The position numbers and the translations under genes are program-made. From positions 124,001 to 188,000 of the forward strand of contig NZ_JARP01000001.1 of assembly GCF_000708595.2 (NCBI RefSeq): DNA of 64,000 bases, read 5' to 3'. The stretch is from Flavobacterium sp. KJJ (GTDB lineage: Bacteria; Bacteroidota; Bacteroidia; Flavobacteriales; Flavobacteriaceae). Positions within the stretch are counted from its first letter, which is position 1. Each line of letters begins with the position of its first letter. The notes beneath the pieces are model-generated. The model was not told where the DNA came from. It saw nothing but the letters and a program-made list of their open reading frames with translations, and ran no database searches. Positions 26,645 to 35,826 of the stretch are shown here, one piece after another.

Positions 26645-27838
26645 ATGAACATACACGAATATCAAGGAAAAGAAATTTTAGCGAGTTACGGAGTACGCAT
26701 TCAACGCGGAATTGTGGCTAATAATGCAGTTGAAGCTGTAGCTGCTGCAAAACAATTAACTGCCGAAACTGGTACAGGATGGCACGTAATAAAAGCGCAA
26801 ATTCACGCAGGTGGTCGTGGAAAAGGCGGAGGAGTTAAATTGGCTAAAAACTTGCAGCAAGTTGAAGAAATTGCAGGACAAATTATCGGAATGCAATTGA
26901 TTACGCCTCAAACTTCTGCTGAGGGTAAAAAAGTAAACAAAGTTTTAGTTGCTGAAGATGTTTACTATCCTGGTGAAAGTGAAACTTCTGAGTTTTATGT
27001 TTCTGTTTTATTGAATAGAGCTACAGGACGCAACATGATTATGTATTCTACTGAAGGTGGAATGGATATTGAAGAAGTTGCTGAGCACACTCCACATTTA
27101 ATTTTTACTGAAGAAGTTGATCCTTCTGTTGGATTACAAGGTTTTCAAGCAAGAAGAATTGCTTTTAACTTAGGTCTTTCTGGAAATGCTTTCAAAGAAA
27201 TGGTAAAATTCATCGATTCATTATACAATGCTTACATTGGTTCTGATGCTTCTATGTTTGAAATCAATCCAGTTTTGAAAACTTCAGACAATAAAATTAT
27301 GGCTGTTGATGCTAAAGTAAATATCGATGATAATGCTTTATACAGACAACCAAAATATGCTGAAATGAGAGATATCCGTGAGGAGAATCCAATTGAAGTT
27401 GAAGCGAAAGAAGTAGGTTTGAACTATGTAGATCTTGACGGTACTGTAGGATGTATGGTAAACGGAGCAGGTCTTGCAATGGCAACTATGGATTTAATTA
27501 AATACGCTGGTTTTGAGCCTGCAAACTTCTTAGACGTTGGTGGAACTGCTGATGCTAAACGTGTTGAAACTGCTTTCAGAATTATCTTGAAAGATCCAAA
27601 CGTAAAAGCTATTTTGATTAACATCTTCGGAGGAATCGTTCGTTGTGACCGTGTTGCTCAAGGTGTTGTTGATGCTTACAAAAACATGGGAGACGCTATC
27701 AAGGTGCCAATCATCGTTCGTTTGCAAGGAACAAATGCTGAAATTGCAAAAGAATTAATTGACAATTCTGGTATGCCAATTTTATCAGCTGTTCAATTTC
27801 AAGAAGCTGCTGATCAAGTTAAAGCTGCATTATCTTAA
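26645..27838 (+). CDS. sucC: Succinyl-CoA ligase (ADP-forming), beta subunit
   Basis: 397 residues from the ATG at 26645. TCA-cycle enzyme making ATP from succinyl-CoA with the SucD alpha subunit. N-terminal ATP-grasp (MNIHEYQGKEILASYGV, HAGGRGKGGGVK), Mg2+ binding region MFEINPVL, and C-terminal CoA-ligase domain with NGAGLAMATMD, FLDVGGTAD, INIFGGIVRCD. sucD is not adjacent, which is usual in Flavobacteria. Own promoter and strong terminator. Confidence 0.95.
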   Translation: MNIHEYQGKEILASYGVRIQRGIVANNAVEAVAAAKQLTAETGTGWHVIKAQIHAGGRGKGGGVKLAKNLQQVEEIAGQIIGMQLITPQTSAEGKKVNKVLVAEDVYYPGESETSEFYVSVLLNRATGRNMIMYSTEGGMDIEEVAEHTPHLIFTEEVDPSVGLQGFQARRIAFNLGLSGNAFKEMVKFIDSLYNAYIGSDASMFEINPVLKTSDNKIMAVDAKVNIDDNALYRQPKYAEMRDIREENPIEVEAKEVGLNYVDLDGTVGCMVNGAGLAMATMDLIKYAGFEPANFLDVGGTADAKRVETAFRIILKDPNVKAILINIFGGIVRCDRVAQGVVDAYKNMGDAIKVPIIVRLQGTNAEIAKELIDNSGMPILSAVQFQEAADQVKAALS

Positions 27839-27863
27839 TCAAATAAGATTTCAATTATATAAT

Positions 27864-27895
27864 AAATCCCTTCGAATATTCGGAGGGATTTTTTG
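27864..27895 (+). terminator. sucC terminator
   Basis: AAATCCCTTCGAA / TTCGGAGGGATTT (27864-27876, 27879-27891) then T run. Confidence 0.92.
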
Positions 27896-27971
27896 TTTGT
27901 AATTATGTCAAGTATTCCGTTTGAGAATATTTTTTAGAGAAGTATATCATATAGAATGAATGATGTTTAAT

Positions 27972-28003
27972 AAAAAATCCCTCCGAATATTCGAAAGGAT
28001 TTT
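27972..28003 (-). terminator. DUF1456 gene terminator, mirror copy of the sucC one
   Basis: Read on the minus strand it is AAATCCTTTCGAA then TTCGGAGGGATTTTTT, almost identical to the sucC terminator, pointing toward it. Confidence 0.9.
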
Positions 28004-28028
28004 ATGAAATTATAAATCGTAATATCGA

Positions 28029-28493
28029 TTATTTTTTATTCTTACCGTTTTTGTAAATTACTTTTTCTACTACCTGAATTTTTGGTGTCGCTTTAGAATT
28101 GTTTTTCTTGAAAGGTTTTTTAGCAGCAGTTCCAGATTTTGATGGCTTTTGGTCACCTCTTGATTTTTCAGCATCTTTTGGGCTTGCTTTAAATTCAGGT
28201 CTTTCTTTCGTGCTCTCTTTTTTTGGAATTTCTGCTTTGTGTTTTGCTAAAACATCATTCGGGTTTTTAGGATTTTCTTTTGTTCCTCTTAAATGAATTA
28301 CCAATCCGTTTAAGAAGTTACGTAATACCTGATCACCGCATTCCATGTAATTTTCATGATCTTCGGCTCTAAAAAAAGCTCCTAATTCTGATTTTGTAAT
28401 TCTAAAATCTACTAATTCTAAAATTTCAACTATTTGATCGTCACGGAGCATCAAAGCCACGCGAAGTTTTTTTAGTATATCGTTGTTCGTCAT
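28029..28493 (-). CDS. DUF1456 (YehS-like) protein with Lys-rich tail
   Basis: 154 residues. Residues 1-66 hold two copies of the DUF1456 unit (NDILKKLRVALMLRDDQIVEIL, cut to LRVALMLRDDQIV), then GLVIHLRG. From about residue 72 the chain is low complexity, rich in Lys, Pro and Ser (KKPFKKNNSKATPK), likely disordered and able to bind nucleic acid. The function of YehS-like proteins is not known. Preceded by a TACCTTTG box 15 bp before the start. Confidence 0.85.
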   Translation of the reverse strand: MTNNDILKKLRVALMLRDDQIVEILELVDFRITKSELGAFFRAEDHENYMECGDQVLRNFLNGLVIHLRGTKENPKNPNDVLAKHKAEIPKKESTKERPEFKASPKDAEKSRGDQKPSKSGTAAKKPFKKNNSKATPKIQVVEKVIYKNGKNKK

Positions 28494-28507
28494 CGTTTAA
28501 TTTTTTA

Positions 28508-28515
28508 CAAAGGTA
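28508..28515 (-). promoter_or_regulatory. -7 box of the DUF1456 gene
   Basis: TACCTTTG on the minus strand, 14 bp before the ATG at 28493. Confidence 0.5.
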
Positions 28516-28574
28516 CGTTTTAAAAGCAATTACACTTAAAATTGCAGCCAAATATGTTAAGTTTTTTGCCGCTT

Positions 28575-29603
28575 TTAAGCATAATATTTATTTATTACGG
28601 ATATCAGTTTATCTAAATCTTCGTGAAGATGATTGGCTGTGACTACAATTCTATTTAAATTATTTGAATTTTCCTGATATTTAAAACTCGCAATAATAAT
28701 CTTATTTGCTTTTAAAATTTCAATAAGATTATCATCTCTAAGATAAATCAGCGGATAGTATTTATCAAATTTAATGGCATCATTTTTAATCAATTTGTGA
28801 TTTATATAATCCAAATTATCGCGTAATTTTTGATGTTGTTTTGGATAAATTTCTGCAGCATCAGCAAGAGTCTGTACAAAAGCAGGATTCATTCCGGCAG
28901 CAGAAACAAAAGTATCCAGTTTTTTTATTTGATTTATAAAAATAGCATCGCTCGCAATAACACCGCCCGTTAAGCCAAAAGCTTTTCCTAAAGATGAAAC
29001 CATGATTTTTCTTTTTATAGGAAAATTAATTTCAGCGTAAATTCCACAGCCATTTTTATTTAAGATTCCCAACGAATGCGATTCATCAACTATTAAAGTA
29101 ATTTCTTTATGATTTGGAATTTTCTTCAAAATAGATAAGTCGATCGCTTTGGTTTCAAAAGAAGGAACTCCATCCGCCAAAATAGTAATTCTCTCTGATT
29201 TTGAATCTGTCAAAAGCGGATTTATTTCGCCATTTATAAAAATGGGTATACTATTACTGGTTTGAATAGCAGGATGAATATCTGAAAAATGGAAGAAAGA
29301 ATCGGTTGCTTTTTTTATTTCATCGATCACCAGTTTTCCGGCCAGCATGCCGGATGAAACGGTAACAGCAGCTTCAGCTTTTATGTATTTGGCTAAAAAA
29401 TTTTCGCCATTTTCATAAGCTGTCAATTTTATATTGGCACTTCTAGAGCTTCCGTAAGTCGTTCCCCATTTTAAAATATTTTTGACAACCAATTCCTGAA
29501 AAGCTATATTGGTTGGCAGACCCAAATAAGCAGTTCCTCCAAAATACAAATACTGTTCTTGGTCGATTTCGATAACTCTGTCAGGAAATTGGTTGACGTT
29601 CAT
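28575..29603 (-). CDS. Alpha-oxoamine synthase-like PLP-dependent enzyme
   Basis: 342 residues of fold-type I PLP enzymes close to 8-amino-7-oxononanoate synthase / 2-amino-3-ketobutyrate CoA ligase. Aspartate contacting the cofactor ring in IVDESHSLGI, and PLP Lys in VSSLGKAFGLTGG. It is shorter than BioF or Kbl (about 390) and the N-terminal part differs, so the acyl donor cannot be assigned. It lies 5 bp downstream of a dipeptide epimerase, in one operon, and may process a product of peptidoglycan peptide recycling; that is inference. Confidence 0.82.
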   Translation of the reverse strand: MNVNQFPDRVIEIDQEQYLYFGGTAYLGLPTNIAFQELVVKNILKWGTTYGSSRSANIKLTAYENGENFLAKYIKAEAAVTVSSGMLAGKLVIDEIKKATDSFFHFSDIHPAIQTSNSIPIFINGEINPLLTDSKSERITILADGVPSFETKAIDLSILKKIPNHKEITLIVDESHSLGILNKNGCGIYAEINFPIKRKIMVSSLGKAFGLTGGVIASDAIFINQIKKLDTFVSAAGMNPAFVQTLADAAEIYPKQHQKLRDNLDYINHKLIKNDAIKFDKYYPLIYLRDDNLIEILKANKIIIASFKYQENSNNLNRIVVTANHLHEDLDKLISVINKYYA

Positions 29604-29608
29604 TTTGA

Positions 29609-30619
29609 TTAGATTAAAGTAACGCCAGTTCCGTTAAGAGCTGAATAAGAAACGATACCATTTTTAATAGTTACTCCAGTTGCAATATCTTCAGCCAAAA
29701 GCAATGCGCCATCCATGTCGACATAATCAAGCTGAGGCAGTAAATGAGCAATTGCAGAAATTCCCACCGTGGATTCTGTCATACATCCAACCATAGTTTT
29801 TAAACCTAATTTTTTAGCTTCTTCTATCATGCGCTTTCCAGGAGTCAGACCACCACATTTAACCAATTTTACATTTACTCCATGAAAATGGTTAAAACAT
29901 TTAGCAACATCTTCTTCGATAATACAGCTTTCGTCTGCAATTATTGGAAGAACAGAATGTTTAAAAACCTCTTTATGCGCTTCCCAATTATCAGCTTTCA
30001 TAGGCTGTTCTAAAAATTCAACACCTAATTTCTTTAATTCAATTGCGTTATTTATCGTTTCGTCTACGCCCCAGCCACAATTGGCATCAATTCTAAAAAT
30101 GGCATCGGTATGTTTGCGAAGTTCTTTTACGATTGCAATATCTTCTTTGGTTCCTAATTTAATTTTATAAATCGGCCAAGGAAGTTCCTGCATTTTAGAA
30201 ACCATCTTTTCTATAGAAGCAATACCGATTGTGTAATCAGTTAATGGGTTTCTTTCGGTAGTATAATTCCATAATTCGTATAATTTTTTGCCTTTTTTAC
30301 GAGCGTATAAATCATTGTAGGCTAAATCTAGCGCACATAAAGCAAACATATCTTCTTTTAAATACGGATATATTTTTGCCCAAAAAACTTCTGGAGTTTC
30401 ATTTTCTGAAGTTTCGATAATGGTTCTGATTTTTTCTAAATCTGCCATCATTATCGGAACTGTTGTTTTGTAATACGGATTTGAAGTTGCTTCTCCAAAA
30501 CCAGAAAATCCTTCACTTTGCAATTCAACAATCAGCGAAGGCTGTACATCGATTGATTCTCTCGAAATGGTGAAAGTGTGTTTTAGTTTTAAGTTGTATT
30601 CTCTAAAAATTAGTTTCAT
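29609..30619 (-). CDS. Dipeptide epimerase (L-Ala-D/L-Glu epimerase family)
   Basis: 336 residues, enolase superfamily, muconate-lactonising subgroup. Capping N-terminal domain then barrel with KIKLG (catalytic Lys of the KxK motif), metal ligands in FRIDANCGW, FLEQPM and ADESC, the second catalytic Lys in VKCGGLTPGKRM and CMTESTVGIS. This set is typical of L-Ala-D/L-Glu epimerases that recycle murein peptides; dipeptide specificity varies so keep it broad. Operon with the downstream PLP enzyme. Confidence 0.9.
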   Translation of the reverse strand: MKLIFREYNLKLKHTFTISRESIDVQPSLIVELQSEGFSGFGEATSNPYYKTTVPIMMADLEKIRTIIETSENETPEVFWAKIYPYLKEDMFALCALDLAYNDLYARKKGKKLYELWNYTTERNPLTDYTIGIASIEKMVSKMQELPWPIYKIKLGTKEDIAIVKELRKHTDAIFRIDANCGWGVDETINNAIELKKLGVEFLEQPMKADNWEAHKEVFKHSVLPIIADESCIIEEDVAKCFNHFHGVNVKLVKCGGLTPGKRMIEEAKKLGLKTMVGCMTESTVGISAIAHLLPQLDYVDMDGALLLAEDIATGVTIKNGIVSYSALNGTGVTLI

Positions 30620-30647
30620 AATTATATGATTATTTTTTTTGATATTT

Positions 30648-31451
30648 TTAATAGCCTAGCCAAAGTACTGCTTTTACAAAACCGTCGCGCCATAATTTTT
30701 CATTGTGTTCGCCGCCTTTTACAATTTTGGTTTTATTAAGATGAAGGCAATAACATCTTTTAGTATCTAATAAACGTTCCATTTTACTTAAATCTTTTAC
30801 CATGTCATCACTTTCTTTGTCTCCACATAAAAAATAAATTTTGGTTTTGATTTTAGGAATTTTTTCTGCGTAAGTGTAAATGTCTTTAGAAAACCAGAAT
30901 GAAGGCGAAAACACACCCGCTTTTCCAAAAACTTCCGGATATTTAAGAATTGCATAATATGATACTAAACCGCCAAGCGAGCTTCCCATTATAGTGGTGT
31001 TTTTGGCTTTGGTTTTGGTTCTGTAATTTTTATCTATGTATGGTTTTAAAGTTTTTACAATAAATTCAAGATAATTATCTGCATTTCCTCCACCGTATTT
31101 TTCATTTTTAAATGGCGTCAATTCGTCAATTCGTTTATCATTTCCATGTTCGATTCCAACCACAATTACGGGCGCTCTTAAACTGTCAAGTTTTTCATCT
31201 ACATTCCATTCACCGACAAAAGAAGTTTTTGCATCAAATAAATTTTGAGCGTCGTGCATATAGATTACATTATATTTTTTTTTGGCTGAAGCCGAATAGC
31301 CTTCTGGTAAATAAATCCAGATTTTTTTTGTGGTTTTGAGTTGAGGAGCTTCAATAGTAAAAGTCGACACGTTTTTTGAAGCTGTGCTTTCTTGTGCGTT
31401 TCCAATGTTGGACATCCACAGAAAAATAAAAAAGAAAAGTCCTCTAATCAT
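30648..31451 (-). CDS. Secreted alpha/beta-hydrolase esterase (esterase D / Fes-like)
   Basis: 267 residues with SPI signal MIRGLFFFIFLWMSNIGNA. Putative-esterase domain: IWIYLPEGY, nucleophile Ser in MGSSLGGLVSYYA, acidic residue in CGDKES, His in VKGGEHNEKLW. Substrate unknown (esters or siderophore-like). Minus strand, 28 bp upstream of the epimerase gene, so possibly co-transcribed with it. Confidence 0.86.
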   Translation of the reverse strand: MIRGLFFFIFLWMSNIGNAQESTASKNVSTFTIEAPQLKTTKKIWIYLPEGYSASAKKKYNVIYMHDAQNLFDAKTSFVGEWNVDEKLDSLRAPVIVVGIEHGNDKRIDELTPFKNEKYGGGNADNYLEFIVKTLKPYIDKNYRTKTKAKNTTIMGSSLGGLVSYYAILKYPEVFGKAGVFSPSFWFSKDIYTYAEKIPKIKTKIYFLCGDKESDDMVKDLSKMERLLDTKRCYCLHLNKTKIVKGGEHNEKLWRDGFVKAVLWLGY

Positions 31452-31508
31452 CAGTTGTTTTGTGTTTTAGATTTAAATATGATATTTTAGCTAAAAATAA
31501 CAAATTTG

Positions 31509-31910
31509 ATGAATTCCGAAGAAGAAAAGAGAAGTTTACTTTTAGAAATGATCGCTTTTTCAACTGTTGATGGCGAATTGCACAAACGCGAGCTAGAATT
31601 TTTATGGCTTGTTGCGAAAGAACTCAATATTGATAAGACTCTTTTTCAGGATTTATTTCATCAGGAACACATCACTAAAGTTGTAAAATCAGAGTTTCAG
31701 CGCATTCAGCAATTTTACAGATTAGCTCTGATCATGCATTGTGACGGTGTTTTGCACGAAAAAGAAGCAAAAGCCATTCAGCAAATTGCCATCGAAATGG
31801 GTTTAAATCCAAGTGCTGTAAAACGCGTTCTCGATTTAATGAAAAAATCATCAAACGCTATGATCGATCCTAAGGTTTTATTGAAAGTTTTTCAGGAACA
31901 GCATAATTAA
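31509..31910 (+). CDS. TerB-like protein
   Basis: 133 residues. Helical TerB/tellurite-resistance-like domain: LEMIAFSTVDGELHKRELEF and ALIMHCDGVLHEKEAKAI, two pseudo-repeats each with the metal-binding D-G-x-x-H/E pattern. Frame is open to a TTG at 31506 directly before this ATG; the ATG is preferred. Role unknown; no other ter genes nearby. It converges on uvrB with a 4-base overlap of the two stops. Confidence 0.85.
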   Translation: MNSEEEKRSLLLEMIAFSTVDGELHKRELEFLWLVAKELNIDKTLFQDLFHQEHITKVVKSEFQRIQQFYRLALIMHCDGVLHEKEAKAIQQIAIEMGLNPSAVKRVLDLMKKSSNAMIDPKVLLKVFQEQHN

Positions 31911-33898
31911 GCCAATTGTTCCTGCAATTTTTTAATATCATCACGAAGTTTAGCAGCTTGCAGGAAGTCTAATTCTTTTGCGGCTTTTTCCATTGATTTT
32001 CTTTTCTCGCGAATCATTTTTTCTAATTCTGCTTTAGATAAATATTTTGTTTCTGGCTCAGCTGCAATAGATAAAGTATGTCCTAATTCATATTCTACCA
32101 AAGGATTTTTAGTAAATGCACTTTCGATTTTTTTATTTAGGGCCTGTGGTACAACGTTGTTTTCAGTATTGTAATTAATCTGTTTTGTACGGCGATAATT
32201 GGTTTCATCAATTGTTTTTTGCATGCTTCCTGTAATTTTATCAGCATACAAAATTGCTCTTCCATTTAGGTTTCTAGCTGCACGTCCTATTGTCTGCGTA
32301 AGCGATCTGTGGTTTCTCAAGAAACCTTCCTTATCTGCATCTAAAATTGCTACAAGCGAAACTTCTGGTAAGTCAAGACCTTCACGAAGCAAGTTTACTC
32401 CAATTAAAACATCAAAAATACCTTTTCGCAAATCCTGCATGATTTCGATACGTTCTAAAGTGTCTACTTCAGAATGAATATAACGACAGCGAACGCCCAC
32501 TTTAGTTAAGTATTTGGCTAATTCCTCGGCCATTCTTTTGGTTAAAGTGGTCACTAAAACTCTTTCGTCTAATTCGCAACGAACTTGAATTTCTTCAATT
32601 AAATCATCAATCTGATTCAAGCTTGGGCGTACTTCAATAATAGGATCTAATAATCCGGTTGGGCGAATAATTTGTTCCACATAAATCCCATCCGTTTTTT
32701 GCAATTCATAATCTGCTGGAGTTGCTGACACGTAAATTACCTGATTTTGCAAGGCTTCAAATTCTTCAAATTTCAAAGGTCGGTTGTCCATTGCGGCAGG
32801 TAAACGGAAACCATATTCCACTAAGTTTTCTTTACGGCTGCGATCGCCTCCGTACATAGCATGCACCTGTGAGACGGTTACGTGACTTTCATCAACCACC
32901 ATTAAATAATCGCTAGGAAAGTAGTCTAGTAAACAGAAAGGTCTCGTTCCAGCTTCTCTTCCGTCAAGATATCGAGAGTAATTTTCGATTCCGGAGCAAT
33001 AGCCTAATTCTCTAATCATTTCAAGATCGAAATTCGTGCGTTCTTCAAGGCGTTTTGCTTCAAGATGTTTTCCTATTTCTTTAAAATAATCAACTTGTTT
33101 CACTAAATCTTGCTGAATTTCCCAAATCGCGCCTTGTAAAACATCTGGCGACGTTACAAACATATTGGCTGGATAAATGGTCAGCTTTTTAAACTTTTCA
33201 ATAACTTGAGAAGTTTTAGCATCGAAAGATTCTATTTCTTCTATTTCATCACCAAAAAAGTGAATTCTATACGCATCATCAGCATAACTTGGATAAACTT
33301 CAACCGTGTCGCCCTTAATTCTAAAAGTTCCCGGATTAAAATCAGCTTCAGTTCTTGCGTATAAGCTTTGCACCAAACTGTGCAAGAATTTAGTTCTAGA
33401 GAGCACTTGATCTCTTTCGATGGCAATTACGTTTTTCTTAAATTCAACGGGATTTCCAATACCATATAAACATGAAACTGATGCCACAACTAAAATATCT
33501 CTTCTTCCTGAAAGGAGAGAAGAAGTTGTGCTTAAACGCATTTTTTCAAGCTCTTCATTGATAGATAAATCTTTTTCGATGAAAACCCCAGTTACAGGCA
33601 TAAAAGCTTCTGGCTGATAATAATCGTAGTAGGAAACAAAATATTCAACAGCATTGTTCGGAAAAAACTGTTTGAATTCTGAATATAACTGCGCAGCTAA
33701 TGTTTTGTTGTGTGCCAAAACCAAAGTCGGCCTTTGCACTTCCTGAATAACATTGGCAACTGTAAATGTCTTTCCAGATCCGGTAACTCCTAATAAAGTT
33801 TGATATTTTTCACCATCTACAATTCCTTGCGAAAGCTTTTCAATAGCTTGTGGCTGATCACCTTTTGGACTATATTCTGAGGATACTTGGAAATTCAT
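31907..33898 (-). CDS. uvrB: Excinuclease ABC subunit B
   Basis: 663 residues. DNA damage-recognition helicase of nucleotide excision repair, working with UvrA and UvrC. Walker A GVTGSGKTFT, beta-hairpin region YYDYYQPEAF, helicase motif II MVVDESHVT, motif VI QTIGRAARN, and a C-terminal UVR domain (LEKMIREKRKSMEKAAKELD). Complete. The start sits 95 bp from the previous hydrolase gene's stop. UvrA/C are not in the window. Confidence 0.97.
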   Translation of the reverse strand: MNFQVSSEYSPKGDQPQAIEKLSQGIVDGEKYQTLLGVTGSGKTFTVANVIQEVQRPTLVLAHNKTLAAQLYSEFKQFFPNNAVEYFVSYYDYYQPEAFMPVTGVFIEKDLSINEELEKMRLSTTSSLLSGRRDILVVASVSCLYGIGNPVEFKKNVIAIERDQVLSRTKFLHSLVQSLYARTEADFNPGTFRIKGDTVEVYPSYADDAYRIHFFGDEIEEIESFDAKTSQVIEKFKKLTIYPANMFVTSPDVLQGAIWEIQQDLVKQVDYFKEIGKHLEAKRLEERTNFDLEMIRELGYCSGIENYSRYLDGREAGTRPFCLLDYFPSDYLMVVDESHVTVSQVHAMYGGDRSRKENLVEYGFRLPAAMDNRPLKFEEFEALQNQVIYVSATPADYELQKTDGIYVEQIIRPTGLLDPIIEVRPSLNQIDDLIEEIQVRCELDERVLVTTLTKRMAEELAKYLTKVGVRCRYIHSEVDTLERIEIMQDLRKGIFDVLIGVNLLREGLDLPEVSLVAILDADKEGFLRNHRSLTQTIGRAARNLNGRAILYADKITGSMQKTIDETNYRRTKQINYNTENNVVPQALNKKIESAFTKNPLVEYELGHTLSIAAEPETKYLSKAELEKMIREKRKSMEKAAKELDFLQAAKLRDDIKKLQEQLA

Positions 33899-33993
33899 TT
33901 TTACGCGATAAAATATTTGTTTTGTAAAGATACAAAGTTTGAATCCTTTAAAAAAGCTTTAAAAGTGTGTAACTTGAGAAATTACAAATTGAT

Positions 33994-34938
33994 CTAATTT
34001 AAAAAATCAGCAATTGCATCGTTGACAATTTTTGACTGATCTATAGTTAAAAAATGCCCTGCATCTGGTATTTTTTTTGTTTTGACATGAATTAGATATT
34101 TTTCTGCACGTTCTAAACTTTCGTCAGAATTAATTACATCTTTATCACCAATTAAAACTAAAACTGGATTTGTAATCGACTTTAATTCATCATCTGAAAA
34201 AGGCGTCATTTTTAGCATACTAGAATTCGATTTTGCGTATTTATTGGCTAAATAAAATTGTCTTTTATAAACAGGACTAATTTTTTCAGGATGTGTGGAG
34301 AAGGTCTTTAATGTTTTTCCAAATTTCTTTTCACTTGGAAAAAGTTTCAACATTAATGCCGTTGTTGTTTTTCCCATTTTGTCAATAAATTTAAAAGTTT
34401 GAGCGGGACTCAAAAGAACTATTTTATCAATTGAATTTTGTTTTTGTATCGCTAATAAAGTTGCGATCCAGCCTCCGCGTGAAGCAGCGACAATATCAAA
34501 TTTCTTTAATTTATAATGTTTGAAAATTTCATTGTACCAAATTACAATTTCTTCAGAAGAAAGAGGTTTGGCTGTAAGTGTTGACTTTCCAGGTTCCATC
34601 AAAAAATCGATGGCATAAATTCTATGATTTTTGGCTAAAGACTTAATATTAGGATACCACATTGTTGATGTAGCGTCCATTCCGTGAAGTAAAACTAAAT
34701 CTTTTCCATTTTTTGGTCCTGCAATAATAATATGCGCTGTTCCAAAACTTGTCTGGACATTTTCTTCGGTATAAGGAATATCCCAAAGTTTTAATGCTTT
34801 GTCGTATGAATTTAAGTAAGCTTGTTTTTCGGTTTTTGTTTCAAAAACATAGTCTTCAAATTTTGCTTTTTTAGAAGAAGCACAACTTGCCAATGCAAGA
34901 AACAATACTAATCGAACGAATATTTTAGTTGGAGTCAT
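33994..34938 (-). CDS. Lipoprotein alpha/beta hydrolase
   Basis: 314 residues. Lipobox LALASC puts it on the membrane. Alpha/beta-hydrolase: oxyanion region LLHGMDA, nucleophile Ser in AASRGGWIAT (Ala-x-Ser instead of the usual Gly-x-Ser), Asp in IGDKDVINSDE, His in PDAGHFLTID. Likely an esterase or peptidase; substrate not deducible. Confidence 0.83.
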   Translation of the reverse strand: MTPTKIFVRLVLFLALASCASSKKAKFEDYVFETKTEKQAYLNSYDKALKLWDIPYTEENVQTSFGTAHIIIAGPKNGKDLVLLHGMDATSTMWYPNIKSLAKNHRIYAIDFLMEPGKSTLTAKPLSSEEIVIWYNEIFKHYKLKKFDIVAASRGGWIATLLAIQKQNSIDKIVLLSPAQTFKFIDKMGKTTTALMLKLFPSEKKFGKTLKTFSTHPEKISPVYKRQFYLANKYAKSNSSMLKMTPFSDDELKSITNPVLVLIGDKDVINSDESLERAEKYLIHVKTKKIPDAGHFLTIDQSKIVNDAIADFLN

Positions 34939-35032
34939 AAAATTCTATTTACTTTTAAAGGTACGATAATCGCATGCGGGAAAAGTATTAGAATTTTGTT
35001 TTAAAGTATCATAATTATAATCTTTGGTCTAA

Positions 35033-35692
35033 TTAGAAAAATAGCCTTTTTTCTGAAAATCTTTCTTTTGGAAGATTTATGATCTGATTATAAGAACTGG
35101 ATTCTTTGTCTTCGTGATGTCTCCAAATAAAATTAGCATACCAATCTGCAAACCAAATCATTTTATTATTTGCGCTTTCTAAAAAGTTACAAGAAATAGT
35201 CATGTCAAATCCATTTCCCCAAATTTCTGTTTTAATATAATCGGGAAAACTTTCCCCATGACTAACTTTTATCGTTCTTTTATCAAGAATGATTTCAGCA
35301 CTTTCAAATTTAATTATCTCGGGTTTTAATAATAGTCCAAGAACATAATTGTAAAATATATTTTTGTCTTTTTTTAATGAATCAAAGACTTTGCTTTTAT
35401 TTACAGTAATGGAAATAATTTTGAATGAACTACTTTTATTAATTATCTTATTAGTTAATTGAGAAGTAATAAAAGAAGAATGATCCGGTATAAAATTAGC
35501 TCCTTTTTTTTCAACATTTGGAGTTAGATTGTATTTTTTATAAATGTCTGAAATAAAGCGCGAAATATACTTTTCTTCATCTTTAGATATAATAAATCCA
35601 GTAATTGTAATGAATTTGCTTGACCCACCATATCTATTAGGTCTGTCCAATTTCCAGCCTAAATCTCCGCTCTCATCAATGTATATTTTCAT
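35033..35692 (-). CDS. DUF3800 domain protein (RNase H-like fold)
   Basis: 219 residues. Starts MKIYIDESGDLG, the DUF3800 signature. DUF3800 proteins have an RNase H-like fold with acidic residues, occur sporadically, and are often found near mobile or defence genes; nuclease activity is predicted rather than proven. Further acidic and aromatic blocks: IILDKRT, WFADWYANFIWRHHED. No normal promoter lies between its ATG and an intrinsic terminator 10 bases upstream, so its expression depends on read-through of the RNA described at 35703-35819 or on a non-consensus promoter. Possibly acquired: it sits alone between core genes uvrB/hydrolase and rlmF. Confidence 0.8.
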   Translation of the reverse strand: MKIYIDESGDLGWKLDRPNRYGGSSKFITITGFIISKDEEKYISRFISDIYKKYNLTPNVEKKGANFIPDHSSFITSQLTNKIINKSSSFKIISITVNKSKVFDSLKKDKNIFYNYVLGLLLKPEIIKFESAEIILDKRTIKVSHGESFPDYIKTEIWGNGFDMTISCNFLESANNKMIWFADWYANFIWRHHEDKESSSYNQIINLPKERFSEKRLFF

Positions 35693-35702
35693 TTTTCGGC
35701 AT

Positions 35703-35727
35703 AAAAAAAAGGGCTATAAAGCCCTTT
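35703..35727 (-). terminator. Terminator at the 3' end of the candidate RNA
   Basis: AAAGGGCT / AGCCCTTT (plus 35708-35715, 35720-35727) with a TTAT loop and a run of eight U on the minus strand, ending 10 bases before the DUF3800 ATG. Confidence 0.93.
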
Positions 35728-35819
35728 GGTATTTTTAAAATAGCCCCTGAATACGATGTATTAATAATACATTTATGGTAGATGTTTCACCGCCACGTAG
35801 AATCAGGAATTACCTATTT
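35703..35819 (-). ncRNA. Candidate structured RNA (three-way junction) with intrinsic terminator
   Basis: Predicted transcript about 117 nt. +1 at about 35819 from TATCTTTG (35827-35834). Pairings on the RNA: basal stem AAATAG/CTATTT (35814-35819 with 35738-35743); CCTGA/TCAGG (35803-35807 with 35746-35750); TACG/CGTA (35796-35799 with 35752-35755); P2 TGG-C-GGTG closed by a AAA loop to CATC-TA-CCA (35776-35795); P3 ATGTATT/AATACAT (35756-35772). P1 to P2 and P3 to P1 have no unpaired bases. The 3' end is an 8-bp hairpin with a U run. Function unknown; could be a trans-acting sRNA or a leader of DUF3800. I have not matched it to a named Rfam family. Confidence 0.6.
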
Positions 35820-35826
35820 ATATATA

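Noticed and set aside
35796..35807. Hammerhead ribozyme idea for the 35.7 kb RNA
   Set aside because: A three-way junction is present and a GAAA occurs, but the core CUGANGA is not there.
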